Assembly (NCBI GenBank): GCA_963765375.1
Contig: CAVXVZ010000002.1
Coordinates: forward strand, 1-64,000
Length of the DNA stretch: 64,000 nt
Source of the DNA: Roseiarcus sp963765375
GTDB taxonomy: Bacteria > Pseudomonadota > Alphaproteobacteria > Rhizobiales > Beijerinckiaceae
Direction of reading: 5' to 3'
The number at the start of each line of letters is the position of its first letter. The stretch's first letter is position 1. Below, one piece after another: positions 53,535-61,806 of this stretch. Under the pieces are notes generated by a model, which had not been told where the DNA came from, made no database searches, and saw only the letters and a list, made by a program, of their open reading frames with translations. The position numbers were made by a program, and so were the translations under genes.

Positions 53535-54001
53535 TGCGGCGTCTCGCCGGAAGCGAGAGCTTCGCGTTCGGCGCGCAAGCGCCGGACCCGCGCCCGCGCC
53601 TCTTCGAGATGCGTTTGAAAGCGGGCCGGCTCCCAGATCTGGAATTTGTGCCCCTGCCCCACGAACACCGCCTCGCCGTCGAGCCCCAATGCCGTCTTCA
53701 GACGCTCTTCGAAGAAAACCCGACCCTCCGCGTCGAGGCGCAAAATCTCGCTCATCCCGAGAAGCGCGGTCGCGAAGGCGTCGCGGGCGGGCGAATAGGA
53801 CGGCATCGTCTGAAGGAGCGCGTCGATCTCGGCGATGAGCGCATGGCCGCCGCAGTCGAGCGCCGGCGCGTCGAGCGACGGATAGGCGTACACCCCGGCA
53901 AAGCCATCCTTCGCCAGCACCTGACGGAACGCGGACGGAATCGAGATTCGCCCCTTGGCGTCGAAGCGATGGATGAAGTGGGACAGAAATCGATCCACCA
54001 C
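53531..54001 (-). CDS. mraZ: Transcriptional regulator MraZ
   Basis: A 156-residue protein with two SpoVT/AbrB-like half-domains (HRFDAKGRISIPSAFRQVL at about 10-28 and LDAEGRVFFEERL near 85-97). MraZ binds the promoter of its own cluster and represses dcw expression in the species studied. It is the first gene of the cluster, directly downstream of the repeat array at 54081-54120. Confidence 0.96.
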   Translation of the reverse strand: MVDRFLSHFIHRFDAKGRISIPSAFRQVLAKDGFAGVYAYPSLDAPALDCGGHALIAEIDALLQTMPSYSPARDAFATALLGMSEILRLDAEGRVFFEERLKTALGLDGEAVFVGQGHKFQIWEPARFQTHLEEARARVRRLRAEREALASGETPQ

Positions 54002-54080
54002 GCGGGCCTTCGGCGCGCGGGCGGGCGTTCGCCGGGCGCATCTCGGCGTCCGGCGACTGCGCCTGCGCGCGGTCAGTTGA

Positions 54081-54120
54081 CGGGATGGCGTGGGATAGCA
54101 TGGGACCCCATGGGCGTCAA
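54081..54120. promoter_or_regulatory. mraZ: MraZ-binding repeats in the dcw promoter region
   Basis: On the plus strand TGGGA starts at 54091 and 54101 and TGGGC at 54111, spaced exactly 10 bases, with a fourth near-copy CGGGA at 54081. Direct repeats of TGGGN with a 5-base spacer are the known MraZ site in E. coli. They lie 80-120 bases upstream of mraZ, as expected for autoregulation. The core promoter is probably in the AT-richer stretch around 54170-54200. Confidence 0.8.
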
Positions 54121-54218
54121 TGAATCCGAGGGGATTCCCGCCCGCGGGACGCCCCCGCCCGACATTAGGGGTTGTTAAGGTTAATCTTCCGTTAGGGCGT
54201 GGGATTTCGGCGCCAGTT

Positions 54219-55702
54219 TCAGCCGGAGGCGATCCAATCGAGATAAGCCCCGACCTTCTCCCACTCGCCGCGCCGGACGGTCATCGCGACATAGCCGTCG
54301 GGACGCACCAGCCATATCCCATCGTCCGCGAACGGCGCCCGGGTCTCGGCCTCCAGGAGATCGGCGTGGCGGGCGATCAGCCCGGCGCTTCCCCCGTCAG
54401 TCTCCCCGAATATCGCAAACCGCGGCCTGTCGCCCGACCCCACGCGATGGCCGGCGGCGCTGAGCGGCGCCCGCTCGCCGGCGGCTGGCCCGGAATGACC
54501 ATGTGCCTCTGCTATCGTCAAGGGACCATGAGGATAGCCGATCGACAATTCCGACATCGCATTCGTCATCGCCCGGCGCACCGGCGAGAGACCAAACAGC
54601 AACGACGCGAGATGGTTGCGAATCCCCTGCGCCAGGCCGCTTTTCAGCACAGCGATCGTGGTCAGGCGGTCGGCGGCGGCCACCACCTGACGGCCGACCT
54701 CACTGCGCTCGGCGCTGTAGCTCATGAGCAGCGGCTCCGGGTTGGCGACGCCGCGGCAAACGAGCGCCAGCTTCCAGGCGAGATTCACGGCGTCCTGCAT
54801 GCCGGTGTTCATGCCCTGCCCGCCGGCGGGGCTGTGGACGTGGGCGGCGTCGCCAGCAAGGAACACCCGCCCGGCGCGATAGGCGGCGACGATGCGCTCG
54901 TTGATCGTGAAGGAGGAGAGCCAGACCGGCGCGGACGCCCGTGCGCCGGCAGGTCCACGCTCATCGATGAGCGCCTGGACCTCCTCGAGCGTCGGTTCGC
55001 CCGGATGCGCGCCCGCCTCGGCTTGGGTGACATCGGCGATGATCCTATAGCGTCCGTTGGTGATGGGGAGCAGCAACAGCGGACCAGCTGCGTTCCAATA
55101 GATCTCCATTTCGTCCGGCGGCGCCGGGACGCCGGCGAGGTGAATGTCGGCGAGGACCCAGTTCGAGGGCAATGTCTCGCCCTCAAACTCCATGCCCAGG
55201 CCGTGGCGCACGGCGCTGTGCGCGCCGTCGCAGCCGATCATCCAGTCGACGTCGAGCGTCTCCTCGCTCCCGTCCGGGCGACGCAGGAAGGCGGTGACCG
55301 CATCTTCGTCGCCGACGAATCGCGTCAATTCGACTTCCCGCTCGACCTGCACGCCGAGCGAATTCAAATATTGCTCCAACAGACGTTCAGTGTCGCTCTG
55401 CGGGAGCATCAGCGCGTAGGGGTGCGGCGTCTCGAGGCCGTCCAGATTGACGTGGGCGATTCGCGCGCTGCCGGCGATGATGTCGGCGCCGTGCGCCTTG
55501 AAGCCCGCCTCGACGAACGCCGCGCCGCAACCCATGCGATCGATCAGCTCCAGTGTGCGGCTCCAAAGCACGATAGCCTTCGACTTGTCGGTTCGCGCCG
55601 CCGCCTTGTCGACGATCCGGACGCTGACCCCGTAACGCGCCAGTTCGGCCGCCATGGTCAGTCCCACGGGCCAGCGCCGACGACGAGCGCCTGAGGTTTC
55701 AT
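54219..55702 (-). pseudogene. FAD-dependent aromatic-ring monooxygenase, frameshifted in the FAD motif
   Basis: The body matches PheA/TfdB-type flavin hydroxylases: GLTMAAELARYGVSVRIVDK, the DG motif region MIGCDGAHSAVRHGLG, and the second FAD motif RVFLAGDAAHVHSPAGGQGMNTGMQDAVNLAWKL. The natural start, MKPQALVVGAGP from ATG 55702, is in a different frame, and the two meet at about 55662-55670 (GGCCCGTGGGAC on the coding strand). One missing base there restores VVGAGPVGLTMA. The break falls in the dinucleotide-binding GxGxxG motif, so a product from the long downstream frame would not bind FAD properly. Sequencing error is the alternative. Confidence 0.85.
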
Positions 55703-55802
55703 CGAACGAGCTCCAGAGTTGCGGGACGCCAGGGCTCCCCATTATCACCTGCGCGCGGCGCAGGCTTGTCGGGCGTCTATCGCGTCATGGAGGAACTACG
55801 CA

Positions 55803-56567
55803 ATGGAAGGGCTCAGGGGCAGAACCGCTCTCGTCACCGGCGCCGCCGGCGGCATCGGTTCGACCGTCTGCGAGGCGCTATTGGAGAGCGGATGTCGGGT
55901 GGTCCTTCACGATCTGGCGGCGTCCGGCGGGACGGAAAAGGCGCGTTCGCTCTGCCGAAGGTTCGGCGAGGGGCGTGCGATCTTCGCCTCCGGCGATCTG
56001 AGCGACTTGCCGCGCCTCAAACGTGAGAGCGAGGCGCTCGCCGCCGAGTTCGACGGATTCGACTTTCTCGTCAACAACGCGGCGATCGATCCCGTGGCGC
56101 CGATTGAATCCTATTCGCTCGAAGAATTCCTTGCGGTTCAGACGATCAACGCTCACGCTGCGTTCGTGCTCTGCCAGGCGCTCGCGCCGCACATGAAGCG
56201 CAAGCGCGCAGGCAGCATCGTCAATGTGATGAGCGTCATTCTCTCGGGAGGCTGGGCCGAGAAGGTGCCTTACGCGACGTCGAAAGGAGCGCTGCTCGGC
56301 CTCACCCGGTCGCTCGCGCGCGAGCTTGGTCCGCATAATATCAGGGTCAACGCGGTGAGCCCGGGCGCCATTCCAACTGCGCTCGAGCACAAGCACTACC
56401 GAAATGACCGCGCAGCCTTCGATCAATCGGTCATCAGCAGGCAATCCCTGCCGTTCCGCTCGGATATCCGCGACCTCGCCGACGCCGTCCTCTACCTGCT
56501 TTCGCCCCTGAGCCGGTTCATCACCGGGCAGGAGCTGCACGTGAACGGCGGCATGTACATGGGCTGA
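55803..56567 (+). CDS. SDR-family oxidoreductase
   Basis: A 254-residue classical SDR: TGAAGGIG at 12-19, Asp37 suggesting NAD+, NNAA at 91-94, Tyr157 and Lys161 in YATSK, and the C-terminal GQELHVNGGMYMG. ATG 55803 has GGAGGA well placed upstream. It is divergent from the FAD monooxygenase, so both may serve one catabolic pathway for an aromatic compound; that is inferred only from position. Confidence 0.92.
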   Translation: MEGLRGRTALVTGAAGGIGSTVCEALLESGCRVVLHDLAASGGTEKARSLCRRFGEGRAIFASGDLSDLPRLKRESEALAAEFDGFDFLVNNAAIDPVAPIESYSLEEFLAVQTINAHAAFVLCQALAPHMKRKRAGSIVNVMSVILSGGWAEKVPYATSKGALLGLTRSLARELGPHNIRVNAVSPGAIPTALEHKHYRNDRAAFDQSVISRQSLPFRSDIRDLADAVLYLLSPLSRFITGQELHVNGGMYMG

Positions 56568-56582
56568 TAGGGAGAATACGCA

Positions 56583-56630
56583 AAGGCGCCCATAGACAGT
56601 CCATTCCGGTTCGCCCATTCTGGGCGCCTT
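56583..56630 (+). promoter_or_regulatory. Inverted repeat between the SDR and small secreted protein genes
   Basis: AAGGCGCCCA (56583-56592) and TGGGCGCCTT (56621-56630) are perfectly complementary, with a 28-base loop. An alternative hairpin, GCCCA-TTC-TGGGC (56613-56625), uses the same right arm. There is no T-run, so it is not a standard terminator; it may be a leader structure for the gene at 56673 or help end the SDR transcript. Confidence 0.4.
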
Positions 56631-56672
56631 CCGTAAGGAAGGGGATCCACAGAAAGGTTGGGGAGCGATTCG

Positions 56673-56936
56673 ATGGTTAAGACGTTCGCCGCAATCGGCC
56701 TCGGGGCCGTCATGGTCCTTTCGCCTCTGGCCGCAATCGCTCAGTCCGACCAGCCGGCTCAGCCCATGCAGGTGGCCCAGGCCGCTCCCGCGGCGACGAG
56801 CAACTCAGCCCACGCCGGCGGCGGCGGGTCGCACAGAAGGCATTTGCGCCACCGCAGCAACCAGAGCAAGGAAAGGGCGCGCGCGGGCGCGGAACATATG
56901 CGCCACATGAGGACGGGAACGGCGCCTAAGAGCTGA
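56673..56936 (+). CDS. Small secreted His/Arg-rich protein of unknown function
   Basis: An 87-residue protein. The signal peptide (about 1-24, AVMVLSPLAAIA) is followed by a Gln/Ala/Pro-rich segment and a basic tail rich in His and Arg (HRRHLRHRSNQSKERARAGAEHMRHMR). ATG 56673 has GGGGAG just upstream. The histidine-rich end could bind metal ions, but there is no recognised domain. It resembles the many small exported proteins of alphaproteobacteria without assigned roles. Confidence 0.65.
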   Translation: MVKTFAAIGLGAVMVLSPLAAIAQSDQPAQPMQVAQAAPAATSNSAHAGGGGSHRRHLRHRSNQSKERARAGAEHMRHMRTGTAPKS

Positions 56937-57187
56937 TCGGCCGAAACGCCAGGCGTCGACCGCGAGAGCGAGGGACCTCACCCGCGCTCGCGAAAAACCA
57001 GTTCTTCGGCGCCGGCGCTTGGCGGCGGGAAATTGATTGGTTGCGCGACGAATTTGACGTCCCGCGATCCCTTGTCGAATGCCCTCGGTTTCGTTTCCAT
57101 CGCTCCGCCCTCCGCGTCCGGGCGCAATTGATAGCGACGCTCGATGACGCTTTGGCGACGGCAGCAGCGCGCGACAGCGCAACGACG

Positions 57188-59614
57188 TTAGGCGTTGTCG
57201 CCGCCAGTCGAGGTTGCGCCCCGCGACGGCGCCGCTTGCCCGCCCCAGGTCCAGTTTTTGATCTCCGGCATGTCGTCGCCGTAGCGGCGCACGTAGGCGT
57301 GGTGGTCCATGAGCTTGTCGCGAAGCGCCTGCTTCGCGTAAGCCGCGCGCGCGGCGAGACCGGGCACGCGGTCGATGACGTCCATGACCAGATGAAAACG
57401 GTCGAGGTCGTTGAGCACGCACATGTCGAACGGCGTGGTGGTCGTGCCCTCTTCCTTGTAGCCGCGAACGTGGATGTTGTCGTGGCCGTGGCGGCGATAG
57501 GTCAGCCGGTGAATGAGCCACGGATAGCCGTGGAACGCGAAGATGATCGGCTTGTCGGTGGTGAACAACGCATCGAAGTCGCGGTCGTTGAGCCCGTGCG
57601 GATGCTCGCTCGGCGGCTGGAGGCGCATCAGGTCGACGATATTGATCACCCGCACCTTGAGATCGGGGGCGTGGAGATGAAGGAGATCGACGGCGGCGAG
57701 AATTTCGAGCGTCGGAACGTCGCCGCAGCAGGCCATCACGACGTCGGGCTCGCCGCCCTTGTCGTTGCTCGCCCATTCCCAAATCCCTAAGCCCGCCGTG
57801 CAGTGCTTGATCGCCTCATCGATGGTCAGCCATTGGGGCGAGGGTTGTTTGCCGGCGACGATGACGTTCACGTAGTTGCGGCTCTTCAGGCAATGGTCGG
57901 TGACCGAAAGCAGGCAATTCGCGTCCGGCGGCAGATAGACGCGAACGACCTCGGCCTTCTTGTTGGTCACGTGGTCGATGAAGCCGGGATCCTGATGGGA
58001 GAAGCCGTTGTGATCCTGCCGCCAGACATGGCTGGACAAGAGGTAGTTTAGCGAGGCAATCGGGCGGCGCCACTCGATGCCGTTGCAGACCTTCAGCCAT
58101 TTTGCGTGCTGGTTGAACATCGAATCGATGATGTGGATGAAGGCCTCGTAGCAGGAGAAGAAGCCGTGCCGGCCGGTCAGGAGATAGCCTTCGAGCCAGC
58201 CCTGGCACTGGTGCTCGGAGAGCATCTCCATCACCCGGCCGTCGGGGGCGAGATGGTCATCGTAAGACAGGGTCTCAGCGACCCACACGCGGTTCGTGAC
58301 CTCGAGCACGTCCTGCCAGCGGTTGGAATTGTTCTCGTCCGGGCTGAAGAGGCGGAAGTTGCGCTGCTCGAGATTGAGCTTCATCACGTCGCGCAGGAAA
58401 TCGCCCATGACCCTTGTCGCCTCGGCGGTCGAAGCGCCCGGCGCGGGGACGCCGACCGCATAGTCGCAGAAGTCGGGCAGTCTCAAGTCGTGCAACAGCG
58501 CGCCGCCGTTGGCGTGCGGATTGGCGCTCATCCGGCGCGTTCCGGTCGGCGGCAGCGCAGCGAGCTCGGGGATCAGGCGGCCGTTGGCGTCGAACAGCTC
58601 CTCCGGACGGTAGCTTTTCATCCAGTTCTCGAGGATGCGGACGTGCTCGGGATGGCCGCGCATCGCGCTCATCGGCACCTGATGCGAGCGCCAGTAGCCC
58701 TCCTCCCGCTTGCCGTCGATCTCCTTGGGACAGGTCCAGCCCTTGGGCGTGCGCATGACGATCATCGGCCACACCGGCCGCTTGGAGAAGCCGTTGCGCC
58801 GCGCGTCCTCCTGGATGCGGCGGATGTCGCGCAGGACGGCTTCCAGCGTCTTCGCCATCAGCTGATGCATCGTCGCCGGATCGTCGCCTTCGACGAAATG
58901 CGGAAGATAGCCATAGCCGCGCATCAGATGGTCGAGCTCGTCGTGGGGGATGCGCGCGAGCACCGTCGGATTGGCGATCTTGTAGCCGTTGAGGTGGAGG
59001 ATCGGCAGGACCGCGCCGTCGCTGACCGGATTGAGGAACTTGTTCGAATGCCAGCTCGTGGCGAGCGGCCCGGTCTCGGCCTCGCCGTCGCCGATGACGC
59101 AAGCGGCGATGAGGCCCGGGTTGTCGAACGCGGCGCCATAAGCGTGCGACATCGAATAGCCGAGTTCGCCGCCCTCGTGGATCGAGCCGGGCGTCTCGGG
59201 CGCGACGTGGCTCGGAATCCCTCCCGGGAACGAGAACTGGGTGAAGAGGCGCTTCATGCCCGCTTCGTCCTCAGAGACGTTCGGATAGACTTCGCTGTAG
59301 GTCCCCTCAAGATAGGCGTTGGCGACGATCCCGGGGCCGCCGTGGCCGGGGCCGATGACGTAGATCATGTCGAGGTCGTGCTTCCTGATCAGCCGGTTGA
59401 GGTGGGCGTAGATGAAATTCAAGCCAGGGGTAGTTCCCCAATGGCCGAGAAGGCGCGGCTTAATGTGCTCCTCCTTGAGCGGCTCGCGCAGCAGCGGATT
59501 GTCGAAGAGATAGATCTCACCGACGGAGAGATAGTTGGCGGCGCGCCAATAGGCGTCGATGAGCGCGGCTTCCTTTGCCGACAATGCGGTTGGTGACTTG
59601 ACTTTAGCGGCCAT
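57188..59614 (-). CDS. xfp: Phosphoketolase (xylulose-5-phosphate/fructose-6-phosphate)
   Basis: An 808-residue ThDP enzyme that splits xylulose 5-phosphate or fructose 6-phosphate with phosphate to give acetyl phosphate. Motifs: GHWGTTPGLNFIYAHLNRLI, IGPGHGGPG, GGELGYSMSHAYGAAFDNPGL, GDGEAETGPLATSWHSNKFLNP, and C-terminal HGYPWLIHRLTYRR and GTTTTPFDM. The length fits the family. ATG 59614 is the start of similarity; the 50 extra upstream codons look non-coding. No acetate kinase or phosphotransacetylase follows here, so the fate of acetyl phosphate is set elsewhere. Confidence 0.97.
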   Translation of the reverse strand: MAAKVKSPTALSAKEAALIDAYWRAANYLSVGEIYLFDNPLLREPLKEEHIKPRLLGHWGTTPGLNFIYAHLNRLIRKHDLDMIYVIGPGHGGPGIVANAYLEGTYSEVYPNVSEDEAGMKRLFTQFSFPGGIPSHVAPETPGSIHEGGELGYSMSHAYGAAFDNPGLIAACVIGDGEAETGPLATSWHSNKFLNPVSDGAVLPILHLNGYKIANPTVLARIPHDELDHLMRGYGYLPHFVEGDDPATMHQLMAKTLEAVLRDIRRIQEDARRNGFSKRPVWPMIVMRTPKGWTCPKEIDGKREEGYWRSHQVPMSAMRGHPEHVRILENWMKSYRPEELFDANGRLIPELAALPPTGTRRMSANPHANGGALLHDLRLPDFCDYAVGVPAPGASTAEATRVMGDFLRDVMKLNLEQRNFRLFSPDENNSNRWQDVLEVTNRVWVAETLSYDDHLAPDGRVMEMLSEHQCQGWLEGYLLTGRHGFFSCYEAFIHIIDSMFNQHAKWLKVCNGIEWRRPIASLNYLLSSHVWRQDHNGFSHQDPGFIDHVTNKKAEVVRVYLPPDANCLLSVTDHCLKSRNYVNVIVAGKQPSPQWLTIDEAIKHCTAGLGIWEWASNDKGGEPDVVMACCGDVPTLEILAAVDLLHLHAPDLKVRVINIVDLMRLQPPSEHPHGLNDRDFDALFTTDKPIIFAFHGYPWLIHRLTYRRHGHDNIHVRGYKEEGTTTTPFDMCVLNDLDRFHLVMDVIDRVPGLAARAAYAKQALRDKLMDHHAYVRRYGDDMPEIKNWTWGGQAAPSRGATSTGGDNA

Positions 59615-59887
59615 GGCATGCCTTCCGGATGTGAGCTTGGGCGGTTGTCCAGGCCAGAGTCTCCCCGATCGATGACAATTGAGCAACACCCCGGCCGCGC
59701 GGTTGACCGCGGGCGCGGGATGGATGGCGAACCCTTCCGCCCAGATCCTCCCGCCGGACGACAATCGGACAACCGCCTCGCGTCGCCGTCGCGCCTGGCT
59801 CAGAGGATCACCCTAGCCGTGGTCCGGGCGGGGGAGTAGACTTGATCGGGCGCCCGCAGAATCAGCGAAATCCGCCAAAGACAACGC

Positions 59888-60940
59888 ATGGATGCGCAAG
59901 CCATTCCGCTGAGGACGACGGGAAGGCGGTTCGTCCGGACGGTCGGGATATTCGCCCGTTCCGAGGCCGGTGGAAGGGCCAAGCTCATTTTCGCCGGGAT
60001 CGTGCTCCTGCTCTGCGCCGCCAACGCGCTCAACGTCGCCAATAGCTTCGTCGGCCGGAACTTCATGACCGCGATCGCTGACCGCAACATGTCCGGCTTC
60101 GTCAGCCAGGCTTTCCTGTATGTCGGCGTCTTCGCCGCCTCGACCCTCGTCGCCGTGTTCGCGCGCTTCGGAGAGGAACGGCTCGGCCTTTTGTGGCGCG
60201 GCGCCATGACGCGCGGGATCGTGAACCGTTACCTCGCCGACGGGAACTATCAGCGGCTCAACGCCGCGGACGGGATCGCCAATCCGGACCAGCGCATCTC
60301 CGAAGACGTCCGCGCCTTCACCGTTACGACGCTCTCCTTCACGTTGATGGCGCTCAACAGCGCGCTCACGATCTTCGCGTTCTCCGAAGTCTTATGGACC
60401 ATAAGCCCGCTCCTATTCGGGGTCGCCGTGCTTTACGCCGCGGGCGGCTCGCTGTTCACGATTGTGCTCGGACGCCCGCTGATCCGACTGAACTACGATC
60501 AGCTCGACAAGGAAGCGAACTTCCGCTCCGAGCTTATTCACGTCCGGGACAATTCAGAAGCCATCATGCAGGCGCGAGACGAGGAGTTGCAAACGGCTCG
60601 GCTGCTTTCCCGGCTCGACGATCCCGTCGGCAATTTCCGCAGGATCACCTCGGTCAACCGCAACGTCGGGTTCTTCACCACCGGCTACAATTGGCTGATC
60701 CAGATGATCCCCGCCCTCATCATCGCGCCCGCCTTCATCGAAGGGAAAATCGAGTTCGGCGTGATCACCCAGTCGGCCATGGCATTCACAGCTCTCGTTG
60801 CAGCCTTCTCCCTCGTCGTGACCCAATTCCAGTCGCTGTCGAGCTTCGCTGCGGTCATAGCTCGACTGAGCGCGCTCGCCGAGGCAATCGGACAGACAGG
60901 CGATCCGCGGCCGAACGAGGCAGGGGCCGGGGGCCGATGA
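59888..60940 (+). CDS. SbmA/BclA-like ABC membrane domain without ATPase domain
   Basis: A 350-residue membrane protein with about six helices (LIFAGIVLLLCAANALNVANSF, GFVSQAFLYVGVFAASTLVAVFARF, two near 140-190, FFTTGYNWLIQMIPALIIAPAF, AMAFTALVAAFSLVVTQFQSL) and the family stretch PDQRISEDVRAFT. This is the membrane part of the YddA/BclA/SbmA group, which imports peptides or vitamin B12. The nucleotide-binding domain normally following in BclA/YddA types is absent; the frame ends soon after the last helix and the next 450 bases encode nothing. It is either an SbmA-like stand-alone transporter or a truncated BclA type. Confidence 0.8.
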   Translation: MDAQAIPLRTTGRRFVRTVGIFARSEAGGRAKLIFAGIVLLLCAANALNVANSFVGRNFMTAIADRNMSGFVSQAFLYVGVFAASTLVAVFARFGEERLGLLWRGAMTRGIVNRYLADGNYQRLNAADGIANPDQRISEDVRAFTVTTLSFTLMALNSALTIFAFSEVLWTISPLLFGVAVLYAAGGSLFTIVLGRPLIRLNYDQLDKEANFRSELIHVRDNSEAIMQARDEELQTARLLSRLDDPVGNFRRITSVNRNVGFFTTGYNWLIQMIPALIIAPAFIEGKIEFGVITQSAMAFTALVAAFSLVVTQFQSLSSFAAVIARLSALAEAIGQTGDPRPNEAGAGGR

Positions 60941-61392
60941 ATTGAGCATCTGCTCGCGCCGCGGCCGGCGCCGGCCGAGGTTTCCCATTGCAACAGGCCG
61001 GAATCTCCGCTCAAACTGGCCGTCGCGCGCTCGAGCCGGAGGTAAGTATCCCCCGGCAAAGCCGGGGGCTTTAGGATGAGAGCCGCTCAAAGCGGCTGAA
61101 GACGCCGCTGACGCGGCTTCAACGGGAGGGGCGACGGATAGCTCTATTCCCGCGGAACGGCAAAATCCGAGGTTGCCGTTTCGCCAAACTCGCACGCGAC
61201 CAAGTGACGACGCCGGTTGATGGGGCAGATCCTATCTTGCAATTCCGTTTCGCCCCTCCTCTCGGGTTAGAAGTGGCACAGATCAAGAGAGACTGTCCGA
61301 AACGTCAAACTGCTACTGCCACCCCGGCATAGCCGGGGGGTCTCCCGCTTACGCTAGCGACGAAGAGCGCCAATCCAGGGAGGACATGACCC
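60941..61392. repeat. Hairpin-rich intergenic region, possible IS200/IS605-type end remnant
   Basis: No gene is seen. Four strong hairpins occur: CCCCCGGC-AAA-GCCGGGGG (61050-61068), AGCCGCT-CAA-AGCGGCT (61081-61097), GCCGC-TGAC-GCGGC (61104-61117, followed by TTCAAC) and CCCCGGC-ATA-GCCGGGG (61322-61338). The first three lie in a row with short linkers, as in right ends and guide-RNA scaffolds of IS605-type elements. No tnpA or tnpB is nearby, so this would be a remnant. That reading is tentative; other repeat elements also form such hairpins. Confidence 0.4.
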
Positions 61393-61788
61393 ATGCTGAC
61401 ACGACGCGCGTTCGCCGCTTGCGCCTTGTGCGCGGCGACAGGCTTTCTCGCAACCGGGGTCGAGGCGCAAACCCCAGGGTTGAAACGGACGCTGCTCAAG
61501 CAGATCGATGGGCCGGTCGACGGCTATGTCACCGTCGAGATGAAAGTCGAGATCGAGCCCGGCGCCGCGATTGCGCGCCATACCCATCCGGGGATCGAAA
61601 CGGGCTATGTCGCGGAGGGCGGGACCGAGCTCACCATCGACGGCCAGGGCGCGCTCGATCTCAAGCCGGGCGACGGATTCCAGGTGCCGACCGGCACGCC
61701 GCACGGGGGCATGAATGGGCCGGCAAAGACGGTTGTCATTTCCACCTACGTGGTCGAGAAGGGCAAGCCGCTCGCTTCGCCCGCGTGA
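61393..61788 (+). CDS. Secreted cupin-domain protein
   Basis: A 131-residue protein. The N terminus MLTRRAFAACALCAATGFLATGVEA is a signal peptide with a twin-arginine-like RRAF. The remainder is one cupin barrel: RHTHPGIETGYVAEGGTEL gives the first metal motif (His, His, Glu) and PGDGFQVPTGTPHGG the second (His). Single-domain cupins of this kind are metal-binding periplasmic proteins of mostly unknown role. It is followed after 18 bases by the methyltransferase gene. Confidence 0.88.
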   Translation: MLTRRAFAACALCAATGFLATGVEAQTPGLKRTLLKQIDGPVDGYVTVEMKVEIEPGAAIARHTHPGIETGYVAEGGTELTIDGQGALDLKPGDGFQVPTGTPHGGMNGPAKTVVISTYVVEKGKPLASPA

Positions 61789-61806
61789 GCCGACAAAGGA
61801 AGAGAC

